A DNA stretch of 64,000 nucleotides from Tepidanaerobacter syntrophicus (GCF_001485475.2 NZ_DF977000.1:310001-374000); one strand, 5' to 3'; counted from the stretch's first letter, positions 42,818-52,589 are shown. Translations and numbers: made by a program. Notes: generated by a model not told the origin, from the sequence alone.

Positions 42818-45800
42818 TTTATGCTCATCCTATCTTCCGAGCTCGCCCTATATACTATACCGCTTGTCATATGCTGGATTATAGCAGGCTCAGCCTTAAA
42901 CTCGCCGGGATTGACAATTCTTGCATAGTAATTTAAGGTCCAATTCTTCTTTTCGTAAACTACAAACATCACCTTTTGACCATCTATTAATATTGGATAT
43001 TGAGTATATTTGTCGCCTGCTCCCCGATAAAATGGCATTTCGACCATCTTAAGCCCTGCCGGCAGCAAATCAGTCAGAAGATACGGTCCATCAGGAGCTG
43101 TTTTGCCAAACTCATAAGAAATACTCACTTTAATTAAATCTCCTGCCTTAAAGGAAGTTTTAGCCTTGCCTTCAGATGATTGATAGCTTCGGCTGATTTT
43201 TACACCATCTAGGCTTGAAGCAGCAGAGGCATCGAAAGACTTTGGATAAACAGCTGTAATTCCCACCTTGCCCCGGATGTTCTTAAATTTTAATCCTGCA
43301 AGTTTTTCAGGTGCAACCAGCAAAGAAAAAGTCTTACCGGGCTCAAGCGTCACCTTTTCTGTTTTGCCTTCTAGCACATATTCAAAGCTTGCCTGATTTT
43401 TTGGCAGATTCGGAAGAGCATTTTCAAGGAACATTAATTCTTCAATGTAAAAAAGCTCATCTTTCGGCAGATTTTCTGCAACATATGCTTCTAGCTTGTT
43501 CTGCTCTGGCATATTAAGACCTGCGCAAATCGCCGATGCAAGAGATGTGGCTTCCAATATATCATCTTGATCTGTTCCGTATTTTATACGCATTTGGGTT
43601 TGCAGGTTTTCTCCGTATTTCGTTAAAACTTCTTTGATACATGTGGATGCTGAGGGCTTGTCTCCGATTTCAAGAAAAGCCAAGGAAAGATAAAGCTGCT
43701 CCTTTGCAGTAAGATCCTTTTGTGAAGAAAAAATTTTAAGTTCTGTAAGCACCGGCTCATTTAAAGCCGAAAGGCCGCAAAGAGCTATCATGCTTCTTTC
43801 TCGACTTTCTGTAGGATCTTCTGCAATCTTATAAAAATAGTTTGCAAGGGCTGCCTTATCAAATTCATTGCCGCATAAGGCAGCAAGCTTTGTCGAAAGT
43901 TCCAAATCGGCACTGCTATAAGGAAGAAGCGCAATACCGCCTTTTTCGGTTTGATACTTAAGAAGATTTATGTCTTCTTTACTTCCCGCCGCAATTCCCA
44001 GATCCAAGTCATTGAAATATTCATTAAGCAACTTTTGAGCTTTTATCGCTGCAAGCTGCTGGTCTATTCTGCTGCCATCAACCCATCTGAGTTTGAAAAG
44101 CATATTTAAATATTGACTGCGTTCGTAGTCGCTAAAGGTTAAAGTTGTAAGTGTATTTTCAGCACCGGATATTTTAAGGTCTTCGCTCATCAGCCAAAAA
44201 TCAACCTGCTGTTTTGTAAGCAAACTGTCTAAAACATTAAAGTTTAAGATTAATTTATCTGCAAGATCGCCGGAGGTCTTTGCGGCAATAGCAAGTTCAT
44301 AGTTTCCTTTTTCTAAAGCAGGAAGCGAGAAGCCGGTAGATGTAAAAGCACTGCCGCTCAGTTTTCTAGATATGGCGCTATTTAGTCCTTTAAGTGTTAT
44401 TTCGTAGGATACCGGCATTCCTGACTTTATTTTAGTGCCAAAAGCGCGAATAGGTATTACAGGTTTATCGCCGGTAAGATAAGTGTCATTTGTAACGGCA
44501 GTTACAAAAAATGGCAGTTTAACGACGATGGGAGCTGTTTTTGTCCCGGCAAAAATGTCCTCTGTCACTGCTTGACATGTAAGCCTCCAAGATGTCAGAT
44601 TATCAGGGACGCTAAATGAAAACTTTGCTTTTCCGTTCTTATCTGTGCCAACTGTTTTAAAGAGCACTGCATCCTTAAAGTCTCTCCGCTCAGAACCTCC
44701 CTCGCCTCCACCTTCAGCCCCAGATCCCATCGAGCCGTCAGGGCTTTCGTGAGTATAACCGGTCATGCGTATACCTGAATCGTAAAAATCGCTATATATG
44801 CTGTATAATATATCTGTATACTCCTGGCGTAATGCATACAGCGCTTCATCCACTAAATTCACATTAACCAGTGCTTTAATAGGTTTGCCATTCTTATCTT
44901 TTACTTCAATTACCGCATTTACTGTATCTCCCGGCTTGTATTCGCTTTTATCTGTTTCGATGCCAATATCAAGCTCCTTTTCTTTGGAATCGTATCTTAC
45001 CAAGAAATCAGAGGCTTCATGGTAATATCGCCCATCAAAGTAAACTCCTTTAACCCAAAAGTTTGGGATAAATTCTTCTTTAAAGACGCTCTGAAACTTC
45101 GGATCATCTTTTACATAGCTTTCCTTAATCCCATCTCGCAATGTGATAAACAGGAAACCCTTGGGTCTAGATGACAGCGGAGCCTCGTTTTGCTTCATTG
45201 AAAGCTCTACATTTTCATTGACTTTGTAAGAATCTTTACCATCCATATAATACCATGTATAACCGTAATATTTAGGTTTGCCGCTTCCCGAAATCCCATA
45301 TTCGCATACAGCAGGATTACCCCTAAAATCTACTGCAGTGATCTCGATAATATAAGAGTTCTCAGATTTTACCGGAATATCAAGCAAAGCCTTTCCATCT
45401 TTGCCGGTTGTAGTCTCGATTTCAGATTCTAAGACCTTGCTGTATTCATATTCGTAACGCGGCTGAACCTTCTTATTTATAAAATCATAATAGGTGCCAC
45501 TCTCATATTTTTCCCACACTTCCCGGAAGACTCGAACTTTAAGAGGGTGGTTTGCTGCAGGTCCGCTTATATAAGAGTTTTCATCCCAAGGATCTGATGT
45601 GCCGCTGTTGACCTTATCTACCGTAAGCCTGTCAACGGATACCTGGATTTTACCGATTCTGTTTTTAATATCGCCTGTTGCACTGATTTTAATATCATTA
45701 TTTAGCACAAAAAGGGGTGCTTCGGCACTAATGTCTCCGGCTTCAGGCAGTTTTGCGGTAAGAAATAAAATGGCATATTGAAGAAATCCGTATTCTTGCT

Positions 45801-47661
45801 TAAATTCGGGAGAAAAACTAATTGTGGCACTACCTTCGTTATTTGTAACGACGTTTCCGCGGCTGTAGTCATGTATGTAATATTCTAAAGAGGTATTTGG
45901 CACAGGAGTTCCTTCGAAAAAGGCGGCTTTAACTTCAAAATCAACTTTATCGCCTACATATACAGCCTTTTTGGAAGATGAAATCTCCAGCTGATAGGCA
46001 GGTTTATCATAGGTCGCAACCTCAAATCCTTTAGATGAGAGGACGTTGCTGCCATGCTTTACTTCTAGAAAATAATAACCCGGAATCAAATTTGGAAGCT
46101 TAAAACTTCCTGTATAGCTGAAGCCATCTAAGGAGATATTTTTTGTCTCTATGGGTATGGCATTTTCTACTTGAGACGATATTAAAGACACGGTTATATC
46201 ATTAATAGGCTTTGCGCCGCTTTCTCTCGGCTTAACCAATCCCCAGAAATTAACAGTGCTGTCAGGCTTGTATAAAGGCCTGTCAAGATATAGATACTTC
46301 CAGTAACTTTTTGCAGAATCATCCAGATCCTGATCGAAATAAAACCGGTAGCCGGGATAAATAGCCGCCACTGCTTCCTTGCCGTCTTTTGAAACGATAG
46401 GATAAACTTGAGTAAAACTGCTGTCCAGGCCTGAAATTTTGGCTAATCCGGTATCGTCTGTGGTGGAAGATGCTTTTTGCTGCCAAATCCTTACATTGGC
46501 TTTAGATACCGGTTTGCCAGATGTCAAATCATTTACCCAAACAAGAGTCTGGTCTTTGTCTACGGCTGCGTATACCGCAAGGTCGGTAACTTCAAACCAC
46601 ACCTGGTATGTCTTGCCCTCTTTTGTAACAGCTTGGGCTATATAGTAGCCGGGAGGCATAACATCCGGAAATTCAACAAAAGTTGTATCATCGAAATTTC
46701 TTACAGGTAAAGAAAATTTTGCAGCAGATTCTAGTCCTGATATATCTTCTCGATAATTTTGTCGGCTTAAATAAGCCCAAAACGGTATTTCTTGTCTTTT
46801 GCTTAAGGCATTTATATAATCATCGGCTGTTTTATATTTATATACAGTAAAGTCAATGCTTTTAGGCAGTGAATTTTTGTTCAAACCATAATATCCGAAT
46901 TGGAAAACAGGGTTTTCAGACGACGAAAATTCACTGACAGGTCTGAAAAAAGTAAGCTCTGTTCTTTGATCATCTTGAGATTTTTCCAAAGTTTCAAACT
47001 GAAAAGTATAGTCTTCCTTCAAAGTTTGGCTGCTGCCGGAAAGAGGCAGACCCTTCTTGATTGTAACAGTATACAGAGTCTCAGGCTCTAAACCCTTTGG
47101 CACAAATACCGCCGTTTTTTTATGAATTTCAAAACTGCCCTCTACTGCCGGAGTGATGCTAAAGAATTTTGGCAGATTTTCGAAATTTACATGGCTAAAT
47201 GTGATTTCAATGCCTGTATTTTGAGGAACGCCGGTAGCTTGATTTGCGGGAAGCGTAGATATTACCTTAAAATCTCCCTTTGTTTGAAATGCCCACATGA
47301 AAGGGGTGGAAGTATCCCCTGAAGAAAGGATAAATTTATATATTTTTTGAGGCTCTAACGGCTGGGTTGGCGAGATAATAACTTTTTTATTATCTTTAGA
47401 ATCCCTTGAAACAGTAAAGTCCAGCGCAGGATCTACTGAAAGATTTTCACGGATGAATTTTGGATCAAGGGCAGAATTTGCCGAAAGGACGAATTTGGTA
47501 TCGATAGCAGCGCCTGCACTATCTTCATCGGTGGGCTTCATAGTAATCTCAGATGCAAGAGCTATATTGGAAGGGCGCATATTTATATATAAACTCAGAC
47601 CTAAAACCAAAAATATTATTAACGCAACAAAGATAGCGGCATAATGTTTTGATTTTTTCAT
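42814..47661 (-). CDS. Membrane-anchored alpha-2-macroglobulin family protein lacking the thioester
   Basis: A 1615-residue protein with an N-terminal transmembrane anchor (residues about 7-26, no lipobox), two Ig-like domains (FKFILSSGDTSTPFMW and NTGIEITFSHVNF segments), a run of macroglobulin MG domains, a Gly/Ser/Glu-rich loop (GSGAEGGGEGGSERRD) and the A2M core VPDNLTSWRLTCQAVTED. The helical domain follows, then a C-terminal beta domain (PDGPYLLTDLLPAGLKM). Where A2M-type proteins have the thioester (GCxEQ) the sequence reads VDGSRIDQQLA, so covalent trapping is not possible. Bacterial A2Ms are thought to guard the cell surface against proteases. Co-translated with the Memo-like protein. 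Confidence 0.88.
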   Translation of the reverse strand: MKKSKHYAAIFVALIIFLVLGLSLYINMRPSNIALASEITMKPTDEDSAGAAIDTKFVLSANSALDPKFIRENLSVDPALDFTVSRDSKDNKKVIISPTQPLEPQKIYKFILSSGDTSTPFMWAFQTKGDFKVISTLPANQATGVPQNTGIEITFSHVNFENLPKFFSITPAVEGSFEIHKKTAVFVPKGLEPETLYTVTIKKGLPLSGSSQTLKEDYTFQFETLEKSQDDQRTELTFFRPVSEFSSSENPVFQFGYYGLNKNSLPKSIDFTVYKYKTADDYINALSKRQEIPFWAYLSRQNYREDISGLESAAKFSLPVRNFDDTTFVEFPDVMPPGYYIAQAVTKEGKTYQVWFEVTDLAVYAAVDKDQTLVWVNDLTSGKPVSKANVRIWQQKASSTTDDTGLAKISGLDSSFTQVYPIVSKDGKEAVAAIYPGYRFYFDQDLDDSAKSYWKYLYLDRPLYKPDSTVNFWGLVKPRESGAKPINDITVSLISSQVENAIPIETKNISLDGFSYTGSFKLPNLIPGYYFLEVKHGSNVLSSKGFEVATYDKPAYQLEISSSKKAVYVGDKVDFEVKAAFFEGTPVPNTSLEYYIHDYSRGNVVTNNEGSATISFSPEFKQEYGFLQYAILFLTAKLPEAGDISAEAPLFVLNNDIKISATGDIKNRIGKIQVSVDRLTVDKVNSGTSDPWDENSYISGPAANHPLKVRVFREVWEKYESGTYYDFINKKVQPRYEYEYSKVLESEIETTTGKDGKALLDIPVKSENSYIIEITAVDFRGNPAVCEYGISGSGKPKYYGYTWYYMDGKDSYKVNENVELSMKQNEAPLSSRPKGFLFITLRDGIKESYVKDDPKFQSVFKEEFIPNFWVKGVYFDGRYYHEASDFLVRYDSKEKELDIGIETDKSEYKPGDTVNAVIEVKDKNGKPIKALVNVNLVDEALYALRQEYTDILYSIYSDFYDSGIRMTGYTHESPDGSMGSGAEGGGEGGSERRDFKDAVLFKTVGTDKNGKAKFSFSVPDNLTSWRLTCQAVTEDIFAGTKTAPIVVKLPFFVTAVTNDTYLTGDKPVIPIRAFGTKIKSGMPVSYEITLKGLNSAISRKLSGSAFTSTGFSLPALEKGNYELAIAAKTSGDLADKLILNFNVLDSLLTKQQVDFWLMSEDLKISGAENTLTTLTFSDYERSQYLNMLFKLRWVDGSRIDQQLAAIKAQKLLNEYFNDLDLGIAAGSKEDINLLKYQTEKGGIALLPYSSADLELSTKLAALCGNEFDKAALANYFYKIAEDPTESRERSMIALCGLSALNEPVLTELKIFSSQKDLTAKEQLYLSLAFLEIGDKPSASTCIKEVLTKYGENLQTQMRIKYGTDQDDILEATSLASAICAGLNMPEQNKLEAYVAENLPKDELFYIEELMFLENALPNLPKNQASFEYVLEGKTEKVTLEPGKTFSLLVAPEKLAGLKFKNIRGKVGITAVYPKSFDASAASSLDGVKISRSYQSSEGKAKTSFKAGDLIKVSISYEFGKTAPDGPYLLTDLLPAGLKMVEMPFYRGAGDKYTQYPILIDGQKVMFVVYEKKNWTLNYYARIVNPGEFKAEPAIIQHMTSGIVYRASSEDRMSIK

Positions 47662-47819
47662 TTTTTCATCTCCCTGGTTTTACCTTCTCATAATATAGAC
47701 GATAGGTCAAGAAAATTGTTCCGGAAAAATAAAAAGATATGCACCCTTGCAAAACCGCTTGATGATTTACGCATCTTCCGCAATGTAAAGGCAGCATATC
47801 TAAACTAAAATCATAACTG

Positions 47820-48065
47820 TTATTGTTTTTGAGCCTCGGCTATAAGTTTTTTAATTTGCCCTTTAGTGAGCACCTTGCCGGATGATTTAACCTTACCGTC
47901 AATTATTAAGGCCGGGGTCAAAAGTATATCGTATTCCAAGATTTTTTTAATTTCGGTTATCTTTTCCACATTTACGTTTATACCAAGTTCTTTTACAGCT
48001 TCCTGAGTGTTCTTTTCTAAGATTTTACACTTAGGACAACCTGTACCTAAAACTTTTATATCCAT
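47820..48065 (-). CDS. Small thioredoxin-fold protein
   Basis: An 81-residue thioredoxin-family protein of the redox-active disulfide (MTH895) type: MDIKVLGTGCPKCKILEKN with CxxC near residue 10 and the cis-proline segment LTPALIIDGKV. ATG 48065 is preferred since AAGGAGG lies seven bases upstream; the ATG two codons earlier is too close to it. It is preceded by a divergent DUF1538 gene. Partner unknown. Confidence 0.88.
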   Translation of the reverse strand: MDIKVLGTGCPKCKILEKNTQEAVKELGINVNVEKITEIKKILEYDILLTPALIIDGKVKSSGKVLTKGQIKKLIAEAQKQ

Positions 48066-48158
48066 AAGCATTCCTCCTTGGTTTTATAATAACATTATTT
48101 TCTAATATCTCGCAAGAGAAGCCTTAAAAAAGAATGTTGATTTATTAGGCTGTAAAGG

Positions 48159-48187
48159 TTGACACAAGCAGAATATATCGATATCCT
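48159..48187 (+). promoter_or_regulatory. Possible promoter of the DUF1538/P-II genes
   Basis: TTGACA (48159-48164) is followed after 17 bases by TATCCT (48182-48187), a poor -10 element, about 70 bases before the start codon. Confidence 0.4.
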
Positions 48188-48256
48188 AGTTATAGCAGAG
48201 CGGTTGAAGGCGAAAATTAGCGTATTGATTAGATAAAGGAAGGAGTTGGTAAATCA

Positions 48257-48958
48257 ATGACCGTATTCGACATTTTAAAGGCATTTTGGGAAACAGCAAA
48301 AAATGTTTTGCCAATAGTTCTGTTCTTATGCGTTTTTAAAGTGATCATTTTAAGAAAACCATTGGAAGAAATAAACACTCTTATTATCGGGACGCTCCTT
48401 AGCATAATAGGACTTCATCTGTTTTTGAAAGGAATATCCCTTAGCTTGATTCCGCTGGGGGATTCAGTAGGAGAAAATCTGGTAGTGCTTAATAACAAAT
48501 ACCTGATTGCGATATTCGCTTTTGTGGTAGGATATTTTGCAACAATGGTCGAACCCGGCCTTAAGGCTCTTGCTATGGAAGTAGAAGAAATTTCAACAGG
48601 AGCTATACCTATGAATGTGCTGATAAAAGCTGTAGGAATAGGCTTTGGAGTGGGGATGAGTTTAGGAATTGTGAAGATACTAAATAACATACCAACTAAA
48701 ACCATTCTTTTCCCCGTGCTGCTTACGGCAATGGTTTTGGGTTATTTTGCACCTAGAGAGTTTGTGGATATTGCAATTGACTCAGCCAGTGCAACGACAG
48801 GACCTGTAAACATACCGCTTAATATGGCTATCGCTCTTGGCCTTTCGAAAATACTGGAAACTTCAGACCCGTTACTTAATGGTTTTGGAATAATAGGTCT
48901 TACTTCCATGGGTGCGGTAATTTCAGTATTGGTGTTAGGTGTATTAACTAGAATTTAA
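48257..48958 (+). CDS. DUF1538 family membrane protein
   Basis: A 233-residue polytopic membrane protein of the DUF1538 family with six to seven helices. Typical segments are KNVLPIVLFLCVFKVIILR, IGLHLFLKGISLSLIPLGD, YFATMVEPGLKALA and SASATTGPVNIPL. Many family members are twice this size with two repeats; this is a single-repeat form. A P-II-type gene follows after 12 bases, so it is probably a transporter controlled by P-II binding. Substrate unknown. ATG 48257 follows AAGGAAGGAG. Confidence 0.85.
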   Translation: MTVFDILKAFWETAKNVLPIVLFLCVFKVIILRKPLEEINTLIIGTLLSIIGLHLFLKGISLSLIPLGDSVGENLVVLNNKYLIAIFAFVVGYFATMVEPGLKALAMEVEEISTGAIPMNVLIKAVGIGFGVGMSLGIVKILNNIPTKTILFPVLLTAMVLGYFAPREFVDIAIDSASATTGPVNIPLNMAIALGLSKILETSDPLLNGFGIIGLTSMGAVISVLVLGVLTRI

Positions 48959-48970
48959 GGAGGGATAAAG

Positions 48971-49300
48971 GTGACCGAAGTTATGGCTATTGTGGCAATT
49001 GTTGAAAGGGGTAGAGCTGACTATGTAGTAAAACGGGCTAAAAAGGCGGGAGCTCAAGGAGCTACTATATTATATGGTCGCGGTACCGGAGAAAGCGAAG
49101 CAAAAAAGTTTTTGAATGTGCATATCGAATCTTCTAAAGAGATTATCTTAATACTAACTGAAAAAGAGAAATGCAGGCAGATATTTGAAGAAATAGTTGA
49201 AGCAGGCAAACTCAAAGAACCGGGAACAGGTATAATATTTACATTTCCTATCTCGAATTTGGTCGGCCTGCATCACCGCGAAAATTTTTCTTTAGATTAG
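48971..49300 (+). CDS. P-II family regulator
   Basis: A 109-residue ferredoxin-like P-II fold protein: MAIVAIVERGRADYVVKRAKKAGAQGATILYGRGTGESE, then ILILTEKEKCRQIFEEIVEAG and GTGIIFTFPI. The T-loop is short and lacks the uridylylated tyrosine context of GlnB, as in transporter-linked P-II proteins. GTG 48971 follows AGGAGGGATAAAG. Genomic pairing suggests it gates the DUF1538 protein upstream. Ligand not determinable. Confidence 0.88.
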   Translation: MTEVMAIVAIVERGRADYVVKRAKKAGAQGATILYGRGTGESEAKKFLNVHIESSKEIILILTEKEKCRQIFEEIVEAGKLKEPGTGIIFTFPISNLVGLHHRENFSLD

Positions 49301-49378
49301 ATGTTAATTTTCCATGAACCTATTTAAAACGGGATATCATTCGTGAAAACCGCAATTTCTCCTGCCGGCCTAGTTTTC

Positions 49379-50242
49379 TTAGTTTATTATCCCCAGCTCT
49401 TCTTTAACAAAGTTAGGAAGAGCAAAACAACTTTCTATGATTTCCCGATTCACATATTTAGTTTCCTTATCAAATTTGCCGGGATTTACATCAGAATATT
49501 TTTTAGAACCTATAGTAAAAGTCCAGAATCCGCCGGGATATGTAGGAACCGTTGCCATATAAGGTTTTACAATGGGGAAAAGACTGCTTAAATTTTTATA
49601 TATCTTGGTAAAGATTTCAGTATAGAAGATAGGTGATTCGCTTTGGCACACCATTAGACCATCTTTACACAAATTGTCATAAACATCTTTGTAAAAGTCA
49701 AGTTCAAAAAGTTTAACTGCCGGTCCTACAGGGTCAGAGGAGTCGATAATAATTACGTCATACAGATAATCTCGGTTTTCTTTAACATAACAGGTTCCAT
49801 CTTGGAAAATAAAGTTTACCCTGGGATCAGGTTTGCCGCCGGAAACCTCAGGCAAGTATTTAAGGGATGTCCGGACTACCATTTCATCTATTTCTACCAT
49901 ATCAATTCTTTCTACATTAGAATACTTAGAAACTTCTCTTGCAACTCCGCAATCGCCGCCCCCTATTATCAGCACATTTTTGGGACTGGGGTGGATGTTT
50001 AAAGGCACGTGCGAAATCATCTCATTGTAGATATATCCATCGCCGCTTGTGGTTTGGACGGCATCGTCTAACACCAGCATCCGCCCAAAATCGTAAGAAT
50101 CAAGTACTATTATTTCTTGAAGCGGTGAATTTTCTCTATATACTACTTCTTTTATGCGATAATCAATTTTAAGGTTGTTCCGATCTATCTCGGTGAACCA
50201 CAGATCATCTCCTATTCTTTGCAAGCATTCTTCTGTTTTCAT
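49379..50242 (-). CDS. speE: Spermidine synthase
   Basis: A 287-residue aminopropyltransferase. Motifs are LQEIIVLDSYDFGRMLVLDDAVQTTSGDGYIYNEMISHVPL, the decarboxylated-SAM site VLIIGGGDCGVAREVSK, VEIDEMVV, and the catalytic Asp in IIIDSSDPVGPA. It makes spermidine from putrescine, or a related polyamine. ATG 50242 is preceded by a GGGGG site. speD and other polyamine genes are not in the window. Confidence 0.93.
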   Translation of the reverse strand: MKTEECLQRIGDDLWFTEIDRNNLKIDYRIKEVVYRENSPLQEIIVLDSYDFGRMLVLDDAVQTTSGDGYIYNEMISHVPLNIHPSPKNVLIIGGGDCGVAREVSKYSNVERIDMVEIDEMVVRTSLKYLPEVSGGKPDPRVNFIFQDGTCYVKENRDYLYDVIIIDSSDPVGPAVKLFELDFYKDVYDNLCKDGLMVCQSESPIFYTEIFTKIYKNLSSLFPIVKPYMATVPTYPGGFWTFTIGSKKYSDVNPGKFDKETKYVNREIIESCFALPNFVKEELGIIN

Positions 50243-50471
50243 TACAGAACCCCCTTAGCGGTTTATTATAAAGCTGTAATACATGATAGCATGTATTGAG
50301 AAATTTAGCAAAAAGCCCAGGGGAAGCAATGAGGATTAGTCTAAAATATTTTCAAACAACATCTGATTGCGATATAATAAAGAGAGGATAAGTTGTGTAG
50401 AACAAAATAAGTGCTAAACTTGCAAAATTAGCTTGCAACTAAGCATACAATCAATTGAAAGGAGTTTTACA

Positions 50472-50975
50472 ATGAAAGAACTACATATTTCTGAAGTGTC
50501 TGAAGAAATAATAAATGAATTGCCGGGTGGCGCATTGCTTACAGTGAAGTCTAAAAACGGCTTGAACACCATGGTAATAGGCTGGGCGACTTTGGGACGT
50601 GTCTGGAATAAGCCTATACTTACGGTTATGGTCAGATTTTCTAGATTTACTCATGATATTATTAAAGATGCTGATTCTTTTACAGTAAGTTTTTCAACAA
50701 AAGGCAAATTAAAAGGGGCTATAGCAGGATGCGGCAGCAAAAGCGGAAGAGATATTGACAAGTTTAAGGAATTCAACTTAACGCCTTCTTATGTTGAAAA
50801 CATAGAGTCACCGTATATTGCCGAGGGAGACCTGCACATTATCTGCAAGATAGTCTATAAGAACACTATGGAACCGGAGCTTCTCTCTGATGAGATAAAA
50901 GAGCGCTGGTACAGTGACAATGATTACCATACTATTTATTACGGAGAAGTTATTAAGGTATTGGCAGATGAATAA
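50472..50975 (+). CDS. Flavin reductase-like FMN-binding protein
   Basis: A 167-residue split-barrel flavoprotein: GALLTVKSKNGLNTMVIGWATLGRVWNKPILTVMVRFSRFTHDIIKDADSFTVSF, the flavin reductase-type FMN-binding fold, and a C-terminal YHTIYYGEVIKVL. ATG 50472 follows AAAGGAG; the in-frame ATG at 50433 lacks a site. TATAAT at 50373-50378 suggests a local promoter. The physiological substrate is unknown. Confidence 0.88.
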   Translation: MKELHISEVSEEIINELPGGALLTVKSKNGLNTMVIGWATLGRVWNKPILTVMVRFSRFTHDIIKDADSFTVSFSTKGKLKGAIAGCGSKSGRDIDKFKEFNLTPSYVENIESPYIAEGDLHIICKIVYKNTMEPELLSDEIKERWYSDNDYHTIYYGEVIKVLADE

Positions 50976-51020
50976 AAAGAATGCCTGCATGTGTTTATGA
51001 AAGTCGTAGAAAGCAATAAA

Positions 51021-51059
51021 CTAAAACAAGGCCTTTGTTATAAAATGGCCTTGTTTTAG
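51021..51059. terminator. Bidirectional terminator
   Basis: CTAAAACAAGGCC (51021-51033) pairs perfectly with GGCCTTGTTTTAG (51047-51059). It lies between convergent genes, and T-rich sequence follows the stem on both strands. Confidence 0.8.
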
Positions 51060-51070
51060 TTTGTGTACAT

Positions 51071-51724
51071 TTACATATTCGAACAATGAATTTTTACAGG
51101 ACACTCGCTGCAAAGAGGTCCTTTATTTTTGCAGCATTCCTTTCCGAGACGTACTATTAAAGCATGATACTCGTTAAATAAAGCTGCATCAAGAGGCAGG
51201 TTATCCATAAAAAAACTCTGCATTTCATCATAACTTACATCAGGACAGAAAAATCCCAACCGCGAAAAAATTCTCCGCGTATAAGCATCCACGACAAAAA
51301 TTGGTTTTTCGGCTGCATATAAAATTATTGAGTCAGCGGTTTCTGGCCCGATTCCTTTTATGCCTAAAAGTTGGTCTCGCATTTGGGAAACATCGTTTTT
51401 AAAAAAATTATGAATATCTCCTTCATAATTCCGGGCGATATATTGGCAAAAATTTTTTAGCTTTTTTGCTTTTTGATTATAGTACATAGTAGATCTTATA
51501 AGTCCGGCAAGTTTTTCATTATCTGCTGAAAGTATGGCCTCTAGAGACATCAATCCTTCTTTTTTTAAATTATCAATGGCCTTTTCTACATTTTTCCATG
51601 AAACGCTTTGAGTTAAAATGGCACCGACAATTACTTCGAAATCATCATCGGCAGGCCACCAGTGCTGAGGGCCGAAAGCTTGGAACATGTCGTTGTAGAT
51701 ATTTAGTAAAGTTTCTTTCGGCAA
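51071..51724 (-). CDS. Endonuclease III-like DNA glycosylase with [4Fe-4S] cluster
   Basis: A roughly 217-residue HhH-GPD protein. The helix-hairpin-helix is LLGIKGIGPETADSIILYA, the catalytic Asp is in FVVDAYTRRIFSRLG, and the C-terminal cluster CCKNKGPLCSECPVKIHC fits the C-x6-C-x2-C-x5-C ligand set. The absence of the usual catalytic Lys of EndoIII groups it with the base-excision proteins that start near GPQHWWPA. TTG 51724 has GGAGGTTG in front; an ATG at 51739 is possible but has no site. Its stop-to-start distance to the DegV gene shows a shared transcript. Confidence 0.88.
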   Translation of the reverse strand: MPKETLLNIYNDMFQAFGPQHWWPADDDFEVIVGAILTQSVSWKNVEKAIDNLKKEGLMSLEAILSADNEKLAGLIRSTMYYNQKAKKLKNFCQYIARNYEGDIHNFFKNDVSQMRDQLLGIKGIGPETADSIILYAAEKPIFVVDAYTRRIFSRLGFFCPDVSYDEMQSFFMDNLPLDAALFNEYHALIVRLGKECCKNKGPLCSECPVKIHCSNM

Positions 51725-51740
51725 AAATCCAACCTCCATC

Positions 51741-52571
51741 CTAAAAAGTTATTACAAGTCCTCCAATTCCCGTATATGCCCCAACAGTAGGACCGACGGG
51801 ATAAATTAAAACATTTTGGCAGTTATATCTATTTATAATTTCGGTTTTTATAAGCTCTGCATCTTGAAGATTTTGAGCATGTGTAATACAGACAGTAGTA
51901 TTTGACAGATCCCCGTTTCCCCTCTCGCCTATCAATGAAATAAGCCGCTCTACTGCTCTTTTATTTCCTCTGACTTTTTCAAGAGGGACCACTTCGCCTT
52001 CAATGCCCTCACATATAAGTTTAATATTCATTATACTTGCAACCGTTCCTTGAAACCGTGTTATGCGGCCGCCTTTGACTATATTTTCCAGTGTCTGAAG
52101 GTATACAAAAATTGTCATATGCTGACGAAACTCCGAAAGGGCATCTACAATTTCTGCCATAGAGCATCCTTTATCTCTCATATCTACTGCTTTCATGACC
52201 TGAAGCGCATGTCCTGATGATGCAGCAAGAGAATCAAAGACCGTAACCGGTATAGATGTCATAGTCTTTGCTACATTTGCCGATTGAAAAGTGCCGCTGA
52301 GCTTTGACGAAATAGTTATGCATAAGATTTCATCCCCCGGCGAAGCTGTTTCTTCAAAAACTTTCAAAAATGCTGCCGGCGATGGCTGAGTTGTTTTCGG
52401 CAAAGTGTTTGATGATGTCATTTTTTTATAAAATTCTTCCGGAGTGATGTCAATCTTTTCCCTATACTCCGCATCCGGAAATATTATAGTCAGCGGGACG
52501 ATGGGGATGTGATGTGCCGCAAGATATTCATCCGGCAAATCACAAGAACTGTCGCTTACAATGTGTATCAC
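51741..52571 (-). CDS. DegV family fatty-acid-binding protein
   Basis: A 276-residue DegV protein, which binds a fatty acid for FakA-type kinases. Segments are IHIVSDSSCDLPDEYLAAHHIPIVPLTI, the fatty-acid-head motif TTSQPSP equivalent (KTTQPSPAAFLKVFEE), CITISSKLSGTFQSA and VYPVGPTVGAYTGIGGL-like C terminus. Length is normal. It lies between Sir2 and the EndoIII-like gene on the same strand. No FakA gene is nearby. Confidence 0.93.
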   Translation of the reverse strand: MIHIVSDSSCDLPDEYLAAHHIPIVPLTIIFPDAEYREKIDITPEEFYKKMTSSNTLPKTTQPSPAAFLKVFEETASPGDEILCITISSKLSGTFQSANVAKTMTSIPVTVFDSLAASSGHALQVMKAVDMRDKGCSMAEIVDALSEFRQHMTIFVYLQTLENIVKGGRITRFQGTVASIMNIKLICEGIEGEVVPLEKVRGNKRAVERLISLIGERGNGDLSNTTVCITHAQNLQDAELIKTEIINRYNCQNVLIYPVGPTVGAYTGIGGLVITF

Positions 52572-52589
52572 TGCTTTTCCTCCTAAAAA

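Noticed and set aside
43400-47600. Several open frames on the plus strand opposite the alpha-2-macroglobulin gene.
   Set aside because: They lie entirely within a well-supported 1615-codon gene, have no ribosome binding sites and no recognisable domains.
42814-47661. Classical thioester-containing alpha-2-macroglobulin.
   Set aside because: The GCxEQ thioester motif is not present; the corresponding region reads VDGSRIDQQLA.
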